The notes: generated by a model not told the origin, from the sequence alone. A DNA stretch of 64,000 bases from Actinomadura xylanilytica (GCF_030283145.1 NZ_JASNWE010000001.1:1735751-1799750); one strand, 5' to 3'. Counted from the first letter of the stretch, positions 41,103 to 50,643 are shown. A program made the numbers and translations.

Positions 41103-42347
41103 TCAGTTGGTGTTGCACGGCTCTTCGAGCGTTCCCCACAGGGCCCGCTTGCCCGCGTGCTCGGCGACCGTCCAGACCCGGCGCTGCCCGCGGAAGCAGG
41201 ACAGGTCCTCGGGCCCGTAGGAGATGGTGCGCCGCTGGACGCCGCCCCAGCCCTTCTTCTGAGCGTTCCAACTCGTCACCAGAAGCTGGCCGCGCTTGGC
41301 GCCGCCCGCCGTGTCGACGTTGTGGGTGAACCACCAGAAGTCGTGCGACCGAACCGCACCCTGGATCTTCTTGTCCGGGAGCGGCGCCGCCCAGTCGGCC
41401 TTCGCCACGCCGCCCGAGCTCACCAGCCCGGTGCCGACCTTCATCGGCCAGGTGGCGACCCGGCCCTTGGGGGACGCGGTGGCACAGTACTCGCCGGTGA
41501 TGAGCTTGGGCTGCTGGCGGGCCGTACGGTCGACCGACACCCACGAGGTGCGCGGCGGGCCGGAGCCCTTGCACTTGGTCAACGGCGCGTCACCGTTCTT
41601 ATGCTGCCAGCTCCCGACCTGCGGCATCACGTACCGGTAGCCGTGGCCGTAGTACGTCTTGCCGTGCAGGCCGACCAGGCCCTTCTTCTTGGTCGTGCCG
41701 TTCTTGCTCTTGCCCAGGTCGAAGATCTTGGTCACGTCGAACACCCGCAGGCCGTGCACGGTGTCGGCCACGTACACGTAGTTCCCGAACCACGCGACGC
41801 CGCCCGCGTGCAGGTCGATGTCGGTGTAGTTCGCGCTCTTCCCCTTCAGCTTCGGGTAGGTGAGCAGGACGTGCCGGTAGGTCTTCTTCGCCGGGTTGAC
41901 GAAGGTGAGCCGGATCGCCTTATCGGCGTACCAGACCACCATCATCGGCTTGTTGGCGCCCCACGCCTCGTCCGCCGTCGCGTCGGACGAGCTCGTGACG
42001 CCCTGGGGCACCCACTTCTTGGTGGTGGAGTCCTCCTTGTTGAAGCAGTAGACCAGCGACTTGGCGGGGACGCCGGCCTTGCCCCCGCAGCCACTGCCGA
42101 GCTTGCGCTGGCCCGAGGCGTTGAGCAGGGCGGTGACGCTGCTCTTCTTGAGCGCCTTGTTCATCGCCTTGAGCGGCGCGGCGCGGTCGGAGCCCTTCTT
42201 CAGGGCGAAGTCGCCGAGGCTCGGCGCCGCCGCGGCACTGGGCGCGGCGTTGTGGACGTTGTCAGTCCCCAGGTACGTGTAGGCGGGGACACCGGCCGCC
42301 ATGGCCACCAACGGGGTGGCGATGGCGAGGGAGCGCCGGACTTTCAC
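41103..42347 (-). CDS. Secreted hypothetical protein, probable beta-propeller
   Basis: 414 residues. Signal peptide: VRRSLAIATPLVAMAAGVPA. Then Lys-rich, beta-strand-rich sequence with ASGQRKLGSGCGGKAG, YVADTVHGLRVFDVTKIFDLG and VSVDRTARQQPK, a pattern like repeated blades (LVIVD-type: location, D, V, T) but not enough to name a family. Cysteines are few and could pair. GTG 42347 has GGAGG 7 bases upstream. It follows the M6 protease gene on the same strand 179 bases away and might be a co-secreted partner. Confidence 0.68.
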   Translation of the reverse strand: MKVRRSLAIATPLVAMAAGVPAYTYLGTDNVHNAAPSAAAAPSLGDFALKKGSDRAAPLKAMNKALKKSSVTALLNASGQRKLGSGCGGKAGVPAKSLVYCFNKEDSTTKKWVPQGVTSSSDATADEAWGANKPMMVVWYADKAIRLTFVNPAKKTYRHVLLTYPKLKGKSANYTDIDLHAGGVAWFGNYVYVADTVHGLRVFDVTKIFDLGKSKNGTTKKKGLVGLHGKTYYGHGYRYVMPQVGSWQHKNGDAPLTKCKGSGPPRTSWVSVDRTARQQPKLITGEYCATASPKGRVATWPMKVGTGLVSSGGVAKADWAAPLPDKKIQGAVRSHDFWWFTHNVDTAGGAKRGQLLVTSWNAQKKGWGGVQRRTISYGPEDLSCFRGQRRVWTVAEHAGKRALWGTLEEPCNTN

Positions 42348-42526
42348 TCGATCACCTCCAGGCAATCCCGGAAGGTAGCATCCGGGCCGGACGACCGTGA
42401 TCAGGATTTCAGTCACGATGCCGTAACACGGTCAACCGAAAGCCGTCTACAGCCGCCCGGCCCCAGGGCCCGCCACGTGCCGCGCACCGCTCGCCGCAGC
42501 TCGCCGCCGCTCGCCGGTGGAATCGG

Positions 42527-44587
42527 TCAGGGCAGGCGGCAGGTTCCGCTGTCGGACTTGCCCGGGTCGCTCTCCGAGGTCGCCGTGAGCCGCAGCTCGG
42601 CCTTGCGGTCGGCGCCCGGCGCGGCCTTGGCCCAGACCTCCGCCTTGGCCCCGGCGCCCGTCTTCGCGGTGGCCAGCGCGTTCGGCACCCAGGTCGTCCA
42701 GCCCTTCCCGGCGACATCGGCCTTGAGCCGGAAGACGTCGGAGCCGTAGTACCCGGTGCCGCCCTTGCCGGTGTTGCGCACCGCCATCGTGCACTTGGTC
42801 CAGCCCGAGCCCGCGGGCTTGGCGCCGGCCGAGTCGACCTTCACGCCGCGCCGCTGCGCGCCCGCCCCGTCCAGCGAGCGGACCGCCACCGTGTACGACA
42901 GCACGCCCTTCTGGTCGCGCTTGAGGTCCAGGACGTAGAAGTGCAGCCGGTTGGCCTCGTCCACGTACTCGTACTGGCTGCCCGAGCCCGTCCCGGCGTG
43001 GAACAGCGAGTCGGAGAGCTGGCGGTAGTCGCCGATCGTCATCTTCTGCGGGGTGCCGTCCGGCAGGAGGAAGTCGACCTTGTCGATGTCCTGCGGGTTG
43101 GCGTCCTTGATCCAGATGAACGGGGCGCTGTCGCGCTCCTTGGTCTTGGCCAGCAGCACCCCCGAGTCGGGCGTGAACGAGTCGAAGCCCATCCGGTCCA
43201 CGACCTCGACGGTGTAGTTGTCGTACTTGCCGCCGTCGCAGAGCGGGTCCTGGGCGGTGTCGCACGCCGGGCTCCTGTCACCGCCCGTGCCGAGCTTGAG
43301 GTTGATGCCCGCCAGGCCCTTGCTGCCCGGCTCGACGGCCCGCGCGGTCACCTTCGCGACCGCCGCCCCGGACGCGGCGAGGCCGTCCCGGTCGAGCTGG
43401 AGCACGTTCGCCGGATCGACCAGGCCCAGCTTGATCTTGTTGCGGAGCATGTGCTGGGCGCCCATCGACGCGCCGCCGGTCGCGGGGATCGTCCACCGGC
43501 TGTGCGGACCGCCCGGCCCGTTGAAGCTGCCGCGGCTCAGCATCTCCCACGGCCCGGTGTAGGCCCGGCGCGGCGGGTTCCCGTACGGGTTGTTGTAGTT
43601 GTCGCCGATGCCGAGGATGTGGCTGAACTCGTGCGCGAAGACGCCCATGCCCGAGCTCTCGGCCTGGGTGGAGCTCCCGGTGACCGCGTTCGGCCAGATG
43701 GTGGAGCCCGCCGCCCACGACGACCAGTCCACGTACCGGGTCTTCACCCAGTTGGGCAGCTTGGCGTCGCCCGGCCCCCACTCCGCGGGCACGTCCTCCT
43801 TCTTCTGGAACTTCATCTGCCCGAACTCCTGCCAGGTGGACGATTCGTCCTGACCGGCGGAGAGGAAGAAGACGAAGTCGAACTTCTTCGCCGTCTCCTC
43901 CCCCACGTCGGCGATCCACGCGGCCCGCGCGTCCTTGCGCAGGTCGCGCCCGCAGGTGTCGCCGGCCGGGCAGCCGCTGCCCTCCTGGAAGTCGTCCACG
44001 CCGTACTCGTGGTCCTTGGCCGGCATCTTGTACGCGCCGAACGCGCTGAGGTCCACGCCGTAGCGCCCGCCCGAGTCCTCCATCCAGTACTCGTGCAGCG
44101 TGTGGCCCCGGTTCAGGTCCTGCGGCCTGTTGAGGAAGTCGTGGTAGAACTGCGCGACCTTCGCGCGCGGCAGGTCCCCGACCACGGTCGGGTTGCCGAA
44201 CAGCGTCGAGTTCTTCGGCTGCGTCACCACGAACGGCTGGTCGGGATAGTCGACCAGCACGACCGCGCCCTTGAAGTTCTTGATCGACCCGGCGCGGGAC
44301 GGGTCGGCCCACGAGGCACCCGGCACCGGCGTGTAGTCGTCCCACGTCATCGTGTCGGGCAGCTCGTAGTTCTGCGGATCGACGGGACGCGGGGCGCCCG
44401 CCGCGTACGTGCGCGCCCCCTGGCCGCGCTGCCACGGCTGGGTCTGCGGCCAGTGCCGCATCTGCCACGGGTTGGCGGTGGGGTCCGGGATCCGCGGTCT
44501 CGGCTCCGCCGCGGCCGGCACCGCCGCGAGCCCTGCGGTCAGCACGATCGCCGCCACGGGTATCAGCCATGTCCTCTTGGCGCGCAT
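42527..44587 (-). CDS. Secreted M6-family (immune inhibitor A-like) metalloprotease
   Basis: 686 residues with a signal peptide (IPVAAIVLTAGLAAVPAAA). The zinc site is HEFSHILGIGD near residue 310, an HExxH with the extended metzincin-like Asp; STIWPNAVTG and WEMLSRGSFNGPGG follow, as in M6 proteases. A C-terminal domain (about 540-686) looks beta-sandwich-like (VEVWAKAAPGADRKAELRL part). Exported protease acting on host or competitor proteins in other genera; here presumably nutrient or matrix breakdown. ATG 44587 has AGGGG at 4 bases. Confidence 0.88.
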   Translation of the reverse strand: MRAKRTWLIPVAAIVLTAGLAAVPAAAEPRPRIPDPTANPWQMRHWPQTQPWQRGQGARTYAAGAPRPVDPQNYELPDTMTWDDYTPVPGASWADPSRAGSIKNFKGAVVLVDYPDQPFVVTQPKNSTLFGNPTVVGDLPRAKVAQFYHDFLNRPQDLNRGHTLHEYWMEDSGGRYGVDLSAFGAYKMPAKDHEYGVDDFQEGSGCPAGDTCGRDLRKDARAAWIADVGEETAKKFDFVFFLSAGQDESSTWQEFGQMKFQKKEDVPAEWGPGDAKLPNWVKTRYVDWSSWAAGSTIWPNAVTGSSTQAESSGMGVFAHEFSHILGIGDNYNNPYGNPPRRAYTGPWEMLSRGSFNGPGGPHSRWTIPATGGASMGAQHMLRNKIKLGLVDPANVLQLDRDGLAASGAAVAKVTARAVEPGSKGLAGINLKLGTGGDRSPACDTAQDPLCDGGKYDNYTVEVVDRMGFDSFTPDSGVLLAKTKERDSAPFIWIKDANPQDIDKVDFLLPDGTPQKMTIGDYRQLSDSLFHAGTGSGSQYEYVDEANRLHFYVLDLKRDQKGVLSYTVAVRSLDGAGAQRRGVKVDSAGAKPAGSGWTKCTMAVRNTGKGGTGYYGSDVFRLKADVAGKGWTTWVPNALATAKTGAGAKAEVWAKAAPGADRKAELRLTATSESDPGKSDSGTCRLP

Positions 44588-44669
44588 GTCACCCCTGTCT
44601 CCGTCGTTGCCCGTGACGCTAAGCAGGCGGTGACGGGCGATCAAGGGCCGAGATCGCCGATCCCTCCGC

Positions 44670-44700
44670 GTCGCCGCTGGCACCTCACGCCAGCGGCGAC
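44670..44700 (-). terminator. Hairpin terminator after RraA-like gene
   Basis: Perfect 11-bp stem GTCGCCGCTGG / CCAGCGGCGAC with a 9-base loop, 37 bases beyond the RraA-like stop. No T run. Confidence 0.6.
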
Positions 44701-44737
44701 AGGGACGAGAGGGAGGAAGAGAGGGAGGGGCGGCGGA

Positions 44738-45217
44738 TCAGCGCAGGGCGCGTCCGGACACGACGATGCCGTCCTCGTCGCTGTAGAGCCAGTCCCCCGG
44801 GCTGAACCGCACGCCGCCGAAGTGCACCGGCTCGCCGGTCTCGCCCGCGCCGTCCTTGACGCTCTTGCGCGGGTTGGAGCCGAGCGCCTTGACCCCGAGG
44901 TCGAGACCGCGCAGCGCCACCACGTCCCGCACCACGCCGTTGATGACCACCCCGGCCCAGCCGTTCAGCACGGCGGCGCCGCCGAGCATGTCGCCCAGCA
45001 GCGCGGACGCGGCCGAGCCGCCGCCGTCGACCACCAGCACCCGCCCCTCGCCCGGCGTGTCGAGCAGCCGCTTCACCAGGCCATTGTCGCGCAGGCAGCG
45101 GACGGTGGCGATCGGCCCGCTGAAGGCGGACCTCCCGCCGAACTGCCGGAACTGCGTCTCGCAACTCTGCAACTCGTCGCCGAAGTCGTCGATCAGATCA
45201 GCCGTCGCGAAATCCAT
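44738..45217 (-). CDS. rraA: RraA-like protein / putative HMG-type aldolase
   Basis: 159 residues of the RraA fold: [13 protein letters not shown] at the start, [42 protein letters not shown]. An Asp followed after 20 residues by Arg-Asp (GDML ... VVRD) matches the signature of 4-hydroxy-4-methyl-2-oxoglutarate/4-carboxy-4-hydroxy-2-oxoadipate aldolases, which share this fold. So the usual label, regulator of RNase E, may hide an aldolase. ATG 45217 was chosen because it begins the conserved region. Divergent from the pseudokinase gene. Confidence 0.82.
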   Translation of the reverse strand: MDFATADLIDDFGDELQSCETQFRQFGGRSAFSGPIATVRCLRDNGLVKRLLDTPGEGRVLVVDGGGSAASALLGDMLGGAAVLNGWAGVVINGVVRDVVALRGLDLGVKALGSNPRKSVKDGAGETGEPVHFGGVRFSPGDWLYSDEDGIVVSGRALR

Positions 45218-45320
45218 GCCCGGCAGCCTACTGGCCGGTGATCTTGCGGTCCCGACCGGGGAACCGGTGACGGGCAGCGGCGATCTTCGGTACAACGAGA
45301 CCGAATCCCTGGAGGACACG

Positions 45321-46406
45321 ATGCAGTCGCACGCCTGGTCCGGCCCCGCCTTCGCCCCGCTCGAACCGGGCGACCCGCCGCTGATCGGCGGCTACCGCGT
45401 GCTGGCCCGGCTCGGCACGGGCGCGCCGGGCCGCGCCTACCTCGCCACCACGCAGAGCGGGCGGCGACTGGCGATCACGATCGTCGCGTCCGGACCGGCG
45501 GGCGCCCCCGGGTTCCGGCGCCGGTTCGGGGAGCTGATCGCCGCGGCCCAGCGGATCCAGAGCCCCCACATCGCGCCCGTCGTCGACGCGCACGCCGACG
45601 GGCCGCGGCCCTGGGCGGCGACCGCGCACGTCCCCGGCCCGTCCCTCGCGGAGGCGGTCGCGCGGCTCGGCCCGATGCCGGACGCGACCGTCCGGGCCCT
45701 GCTCGCCGGGACGGCCGAGGCGCTCCACGCCGCCCACACCGGCGGCGTGGTCCATCACGGCCTCAAACCGTCCGCCGTGCTGCTCGCCGAGGACGGCCCG
45801 CGCGTCACCGGATTCGGCCTCCCCCGCGACGGCGACGCTGACGGCGACGGCAACCCGGCCGTCGACGTGTTCGCGCTCGGCGCCGTGGTGCTCTACGCGG
45901 CGACCGGCCGCACCGTCCGCGAGGACCCCGATCTGGAGGGCTGCCCGGAGGATCTGCGCGACCTGATCGGACGGTGCCTGGCCGAGGACCCGGCCGACCG
46001 GCCGCGGCCCCACGAGATCCTCGACGAACTGGGCGCGGACGACGCCGTCCCCGCCCAAGGCTGGCTGCCGCCCGACGTCATCCGCCGCCTTCCCGCCTAC
46101 AGCGCCGCGCCTCCGGGGCCGGTCCCGTCCCCGCTGCCGGCTCCGCCCGCCGCGCCCCGCGCGCGCCTCGCCCCGCCCACGCCCGAGGACGGCCCGCCGA
46201 CCCTGCCCGCGGGGGCGCACGCGCGCACGGCGGTCCGGCCCGTCCCGTACCCTCCTCCGCCCGGACCTGCGCCGGCCGGCCCGAACCCGCCGGTGGGCCC
46301 GCCCGCGACCGGGATCAGCCCGGCGCTGCTGCTCGGGCTCGGCGCGGGTGCCTGCGTGGTGGGGATCCTGCTCATCGTGGCCGTCCTGCTCTTCGCCGCC
46401 GGCTGA
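45321..46406 (+). CDS. Membrane pseudokinase (Ser/Thr kinase-like)
   Basis: 361 residues. Kinase-fold domain 20-250: glycine loop [10 protein letters not shown], but the VAIK lysine is Thr (LAITIV), the catalytic HRD is HHG ([13 protein letters not shown] near 143), and DFG is GFG (near 163). Three of the key residues for phosphotransfer are lost, so it is probably inactive as a kinase. A Pro-rich linker (about 265-330) leads to one membrane helix at the C-terminus ([22 protein letters not shown]). ATG 45321 has GGAGG at 5 bases. Possibly a scaffold for active PknB-like kinases. Confidence 0.85.
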   Translation: MQSHAWSGPAFAPLEPGDPPLIGGYRVLARLGTGAPGRAYLATTQSGRRLAITIVASGPAGAPGFRRRFGELIAAAQRIQSPHIAPVVDAHADGPRPWAATAHVPGPSLAEAVARLGPMPDATVRALLAGTAEALHAAHTGGVVHHGLKPSAVLLAEDGPRVTGFGLPRDGDADGDGNPAVDVFALGAVVLYAATGRTVREDPDLEGCPEDLRDLIGRCLAEDPADRPRPHEILDELGADDAVPAQGWLPPDVIRRLPAYSAAPPGPVPSPLPAPPAAPRARLAPPTPEDGPPTLPAGAHARTAVRPVPYPPPPGPAPAGPNPPVGPPATGISPALLLGLGAGACVVGILLIVAVLLFAAG

Positions 46407-46413
46407 GCGGGCC

Positions 46414-46872
46414 TCAGCCTGCGGACGGGGCGTCGATGGGGCGGCCGATCAGCCGGGACAGCACGATCGCGGTCTTGGTGGCGGTGATGTTGTCCTCGCG
46501 GCGCAGCCGTTCCAGCACCTGCTCGAGATGCTGGATGTCGCGGGCCCGCACGTGCACGATCGCGCTGGCGTCGCCGCTGATGGTGTAGGCGCCGACCACC
46601 TCGGGATGGCCGCGGACGCTGGTGTGGATCTCCTCGGGGGACGTCGCCCCGGTGCAGAACAGCTCGATGAACGCCTCGGTCGTCCAGCCGAGCGCGGCCG
46701 GGTCCACGACCGCCGCGAAGCCGGTGATCACGCGGTCCGCGCGCAGCCGGTCGACCCGCCGCTTGACCGCCGGGGCCGACAGCCCCACGTGCTCGCCGAT
46801 CTGCGCGTAGGAGGCGCGGCCGTCCTCGAGGAGGCGCGCAACGATTCGACGGTCCAGGTCGTCAAGACGCAA
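46414..46872 (-). CDS. Lrp/AsnC-family regulator
   Basis: 152 residues. DNA-binding half: LDDLDRRIVARLLEDGRASY, AQIGEHVGLSAPAVKRRVDRL (residues 21-41). Effector (RAM) half: IELFCTG, VVGAYTISGDASAIVHVRA, then IVLSRLIGRP. TTG 46872 is the start: GGGGGAG at 7 bases, and the length then equals the family norm. Divergent from the ornithine aminotransferase gene across 176 bases that include an AT-rich island; regulation of rocD by this protein, responsive to arginine/ornithine or another amino acid, is likely. Confidence 0.88.
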   Translation of the reverse strand: MRLDDLDRRIVARLLEDGRASYAQIGEHVGLSAPAVKRRVDRLRADRVITGFAAVVDPAALGWTTEAFIELFCTGATSPEEIHTSVRGHPEVVGAYTISGDASAIVHVRARDIQHLEQVLERLRREDNITATKTAIVLSRLIGRPIDAPSAG

Positions 46873-47048
46873 CAAATAACTCCCCCAAAGTCGGTTTTCA
46901 TCATTGGTCGCTGATTGATCCCGAACATACGCTGAAGGAGGGCCTCGGGCCATCCGTTCCCGGAGTCCGCCACTCCAGCACGGCACCGGGCCCCGGTGCC
47001 TCCAGCGACCCCGGCCCACCCGGCCGGGCCGAGCCGCGAAGGAGAACC
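46873..47048. promoter_or_regulatory. Divergent AsnC/rocD control region
   Basis: Between 46873 and 46925 is an unusually AT-rich stretch (TTTTCATCATTGG, TGATTGATCC) with an ATCA / TGAT inverted half-site pair around 46905, a likely Lrp/AsnC binding region. The ribosome binding site of rocD is AAGGAG, 4 bases before the GTG. Confidence 0.45.
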
Positions 47049-48242
47049 GTGACCCGAACCGACCAGCTGCGGGCCCTGTCCGAGGAGCACAGCGCGCACA
47101 ACTACCACCCGCTCCCGATCGTGATCGCCGAGGCCGAGGGGGCCTGGGTGACCGACGTCGAGGGCCGGCGCTACCTCGATCTGCTGGCCGCCTACTCGGC
47201 GGTCAACTTCGGGCACCGCAATCCGCGGCTGACCGAGGCCGCCCGCCGCCAGCTGGACCGGGTCACCCTGGTCAGCCGGGCCTTCGAGCACGACCAGTTC
47301 GGCCCGTTCGTCGCCGAGCTCGCGGCGCTGTGCGGCAAGGACATGGTGCTGCCGATGAACAGCGGCGCCGAGGCGGTGGAGACGGCGCTGAAGACCGCCC
47401 GCAAGTGGGGGTACGAGGTCAAGGGCGTCCCGGCCGGCGAGGCCAACATCATCACCTTCGAGGGCAACTTCCACGGCCGCACCACCACGATCGTCAGTTT
47501 CTCCACCGACCCGGAGGCCAAGGACTCCTACGGCCCGTACACGCCGGGCTTCCGCACCGTCCCGTACGGCGACGTCGAGGCGCTGCGGGCCGCGATGGAC
47601 GCGACCACGGTCGGGGTGCTGGTCGAGCCGATCCAGGGCGAGGCCGGGGTGAACGTGCCGCCGAGCGGGTTCCTGACCGCCGTGCGCGAGCTGTGCACCG
47701 CGAACGGGTCGCTGATGCTCGCCGACGAGATCCAGTCGGGCCTCGGCCGGACCGGCACCACGTTCGCGGTCGAGCACGAGAACGTCGTCCCGGACGTCTA
47801 CATCCTCGGCAAGGCCCTCGGCGGCGGCATCATGCCGGTGTCGGCGGTGGTCGCCGACACCGACGTGCTCGGCGTCTTCAAGCCGGGCCAGCACGGCTCC
47901 ACCTTCGGCGGCAACCCGCTGGCCTGCGCGATCGGCCGCGAGGTGGTGGCGATGCTGCGGACCGGCGAGTACCAGGAACGCTCCAGGGAGCTCGGCGCGC
48001 ACATGCACGATCGGCTCGGCCGGCTGCCCTCCGACGTCGTCCGCGAGGTGCGCGGGCGCGGCCTGTGGGCCGGGGTGGAGCTGCGCGGCAGGGCGCGGCC
48101 GGTGAGCGAGCGGCTGATGGAGCTCGGCGTCCTCGCCAAGGAGACGCACGAGACCACGATCCGGCTGGCGCCGCCGCTGGTGATCAGCCGGCAGGACCTG
48201 GACTGGGCGCTGGACCAGCTGGAGATCGCGCTCAAGGACTGA
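47049..48242 (+). CDS. rocD: Ornithine--oxo-acid aminotransferase
   Basis: 397 residues, class III PLP aminotransferase converting ornithine and 2-oxoglutarate to glutamate semialdehyde and glutamate in arginine catabolism. Signatures: YLDLLAAYSAVNFGH, MVLPMNSGAEAVETALK, NFHGRTTTIVSFS, LVEPIQGEAGVNVP, LADEIQSGLGRTG, and LGKALGGGIMPVSAV with the PLP lysine. Length and spacing fit RocD rather than other class III enzymes. Divergent AsnC gene. Confidence 0.92.
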   Translation: MTRTDQLRALSEEHSAHNYHPLPIVIAEAEGAWVTDVEGRRYLDLLAAYSAVNFGHRNPRLTEAARRQLDRVTLVSRAFEHDQFGPFVAELAALCGKDMVLPMNSGAEAVETALKTARKWGYEVKGVPAGEANIITFEGNFHGRTTTIVSFSTDPEAKDSYGPYTPGFRTVPYGDVEALRAAMDATTVGVLVEPIQGEAGVNVPPSGFLTAVRELCTANGSLMLADEIQSGLGRTGTTFAVEHENVVPDVYILGKALGGGIMPVSAVVADTDVLGVFKPGQHGSTFGGNPLACAIGREVVAMLRTGEYQERSRELGAHMHDRLGRLPSDVVREVRGRGLWAGVELRGRARPVSERLMELGVLAKETHETTIRLAPPLVISRQDLDWALDQLEIALKD

Positions 48243-48302
48243 CCCGGGGGGGGCCGGCCACCTCCCACTCTGTCCTGGAATGCAAAATAGGTGATGGGTT
48301 CC

Positions 48303-48342
48303 GTCGGGATGGATTAGTCTAAGTGGATTAATCCGTCCCGAC
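48303..48342. promoter_or_regulatory. Long dyad, probable PadR operator
   Basis: Arms GTCGGGATGGATTA (48303-48316) and TAATCCGTCCCGAC (48329-48342) match at 13 of 14 positions around 12 bases; a perfect GGATTAATCC lies at 48325-48334. It directly precedes the ribosome binding site (AAGG) of the PadR gene at 48356. Confidence 0.65.
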
Positions 48343-48355
48343 CATAAGGCTGCCC

Positions 48356-49009
48356 GTGTCCAAACCCCTCACCCCGCTCGGGCTGACCGTGCTGCGGATG
48401 CTCTGCGACGGGCCGATGCACCCGTACGAGATGCAGCAGCGCATCCGCAACCACGCCTACGACGTGGCGGTCAAGATCACCCACGGCTCGCTCTACCACT
48501 CGGTGGAACGGCTCGCCGCGGCCGGGCTGATCGAGCCGCTGGAGACCAGCCGCGAGGGCCGCCGCCCCGAGCGCACCGTGTACGCGGTCACCTCGGCGGG
48601 CCGCGACGCCGCGCGCATCCGGCTGGCCGAGCTGCTGTGCAAGCCGGCCGAGGAGTTCCCGCTGTTCGGCACCGCGCTCGCGTTCATCAACCTGCTGCCC
48701 GAGGCCGAGGTGGCCCGGCAGCTCCGCGGCCGGCAGGTCGCACTGGAGGCGTTCCTCGCCGGCCAGCAGACCGCGCGCGACTCGCTCATGAAACGCGGGA
48801 TCCAGCGCTACAAGCTGATCGACCAGGAGCTGAGCATCGCGCGCGTCCGCGCCGAGCTCGACCTGGTCCGCGACCTCGCCGACGACCTGGACTCCGGGCG
48901 GCTCACCTGGAAAGACGACGCGACCTTGAACACCTGCGACCCCCACCACCAGACCGCGGACCGGTCACCGCACGACGCGGGCGCGTCCACCGAGGAGAAG
49001 AACCTGTGA
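48356..49009 (+). CDS. PadR-family transcriptional repressor
   Basis: 217 residues. N-terminal winged helix: LTPLGLTVLRMLCDGPMHPYEM, then VKITHGSLYHSVERLAAAGL as in PadR proteins, noted across residues 4-60. The C-terminal part (about 95-195) is the Vir_act_alpha_C-like coiled-coil helix pair that mediates dimerisation. PadR repressors commonly control a drug pump; the DHA2 transporter gene overlaps its stop by four bases (GTGA), so the two are one operon, and the dyad upstream is the probable operator. Confidence 0.9.
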   Translation: MSKPLTPLGLTVLRMLCDGPMHPYEMQQRIRNHAYDVAVKITHGSLYHSVERLAAAGLIEPLETSREGRRPERTVYAVTSAGRDAARIRLAELLCKPAEEFPLFGTALAFINLLPEAEVARQLRGRQVALEAFLAGQQTARDSLMKRGIQRYKLIDQELSIARVRAELDLVRDLADDLDSGRLTWKDDATLNTCDPHHQTADRSPHDAGASTEEKNL

Positions 49010-50643
49010 GCAGATGGCGCGGCAACCCCTGGGCGATCCTGATCACCCTGTCCCTGGGGTTCTTCATGACCCTGCTCGATCTGACGATCGTGAACATCGC
49101 GATCCCGAACATGATCGACAAGCTGGACGCCTCGCTGGACCAGGTGCTCTGGGTGAACAACTCCTACATCCTGGTGCTGGCCGTCCTGCTGATCACCGCC
49201 GGCCGGCTCGGTGACCTGTGGGGCAAGCGCAACCTGTTCATCGCCGGCGTGGTGCTGTTCACCCTGGCCAGCCTGGCCTGCGGGATCTCGCAGGACCCGA
49301 CCCAGCTGATCGCCGCGCGCGCGGTGCAGGGGCTCGGCGCGGCGCTGCTGATGCCGCAGACGATGTCGATGATCATCGACACCTTCCCGGCCGAGCGGCG
49401 CGGCGCGGCGCTCGGCATCTGGGGCGCGGTGGCGGGGGTGTCCACCATCGCCGGCCCGACCATCGGCGGCCTGCTGGTCACCTCGCTGGACTGGCGCTGG
49501 ATCTTCTTCGTGAACCTGCCGATCGGCATCCTGGTGCTGTTCATGGCGGTGCCGATCTTGCCCGGCAACGCGCGCTCGGTCCGGCACCGCTTCGACCTCG
49601 TCGGCGTGCTGCTCGCCTCGGCCTCGCTGTTCTGCCTGGTGTTCGCGCTCACCGAGGGCCAGAAGTACGAGTGGAACGGCTGGATCTGGGGCCTGATCGG
49701 CGTCGGCGCGGTACTGCTGGCGGCCTTCCTGCTGCACCAGCGGACCAAGCAGGCGGGCGAGCCGCTGGTGCCGTTCGCGCTGTTCAAGGACCGCAACTTC
49801 GCCATCCTCAACGTCGTCGGCGCGATCGTGTCGATCGGCATGATCGGGATGTTCCTGCCGATGACGATCTACCTCCAGTCGGTGCTCGGCTTCAGCGCGC
49901 TGAAGGCCGGTCTGGTGATGGCGCCGTCCTCGCTGATGTCGATGTTCCTGGCGCCGGTCGCGGGCAAGCTGTCGGACCGGATCGGCGGCAAGTTCATCCT
50001 GATGACCGGGCTCACCCTGTACGCGGCGAGCATGCTGTGGATCATCGCGATCGCCGAGGCCGGCACGTCGTGGACGGCCTTCATCGCGCCGCTGGCCGTC
50101 GGCGGCCTCGGCATGGGCGGGGTGTTCGCGCCGATGGCGACCGAGGCCACCCGCAACGTCCCCCGGCACCTGGCCGGGGCGGCCTCCGGGGTCAACAACA
50201 CCGTCCGGCAGATCGGCTCGGTGCTCGGCAGCGCGGCGGTCGGCGCCGTCCTCCAGAACCGGCTCGCGTCCTCGCTCAAGGACGAGGCCGCCGCGCGGGC
50301 GGCGGGGCTGCCGCCGGACGTGCGGCCCCAGTTCGTCGACGGGTTCGCCGGGGCAGCCAAGGGCGGGCTGGAGGTCGGCGCGAGCCAGCACGGCGCCGCG
50401 CAGCACCTGCCTCCGGGTGTCCCGCCGTCGGTGGCGCACCATGTGCAGGAGGCGGCGGCGCAGGTGTTCGGCCACGGGTTCGTGTCCGCGATGAAGCCGA
50501 CCATGGCCCTGCCGGTCCTGCTCGTCTTCCTCGGCGCCGCCGCCTGCCTGGGCATGAAGGCGTACCGGGCGCCGTCCGCCCCCGTCGACACGCCCGACAC
50601 GCCCGACATCGCCGACACCGCCGGCGCGACCGCCGCGGGCTGA
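49006..50643 (+). CDS. DHA2-family 14-TM MFS efflux transporter
   Basis: 545 residues with about 14 membrane helices. Hallmarks: FFMTLLDLTIVNIAIPNM (motif D1), GRLGDLWGKR (motif A), RAVQGLGAALLMP, GPTIGGLLV. Resembles EmrB/QacA multidrug pumps. A soluble insertion (about 445-490, QHGAAQHLPPGVPP, ASQHG) precedes the last helix and a Thr/Pro/Asp-rich tail. The GTG start lies in the PadR stop. Substrates unknown; resistance or secretion of its own products is possible. Confidence 0.9.
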   Translation: MSRWRGNPWAILITLSLGFFMTLLDLTIVNIAIPNMIDKLDASLDQVLWVNNSYILVLAVLLITAGRLGDLWGKRNLFIAGVVLFTLASLACGISQDPTQLIAARAVQGLGAALLMPQTMSMIIDTFPAERRGAALGIWGAVAGVSTIAGPTIGGLLVTSLDWRWIFFVNLPIGILVLFMAVPILPGNARSVRHRFDLVGVLLASASLFCLVFALTEGQKYEWNGWIWGLIGVGAVLLAAFLLHQRTKQAGEPLVPFALFKDRNFAILNVVGAIVSIGMIGMFLPMTIYLQSVLGFSALKAGLVMAPSSLMSMFLAPVAGKLSDRIGGKFILMTGLTLYAASMLWIIAIAEAGTSWTAFIAPLAVGGLGMGGVFAPMATEATRNVPRHLAGAASGVNNTVRQIGSVLGSAAVGAVLQNRLASSLKDEAAARAAGLPPDVRPQFVDGFAGAAKGGLEVGASQHGAAQHLPPGVPPSVAHHVQEAAAQVFGHGFVSAMKPTMALPVLLVFLGAAACLGMKAYRAPSAPVDTPDTPDIADTAGATAAG

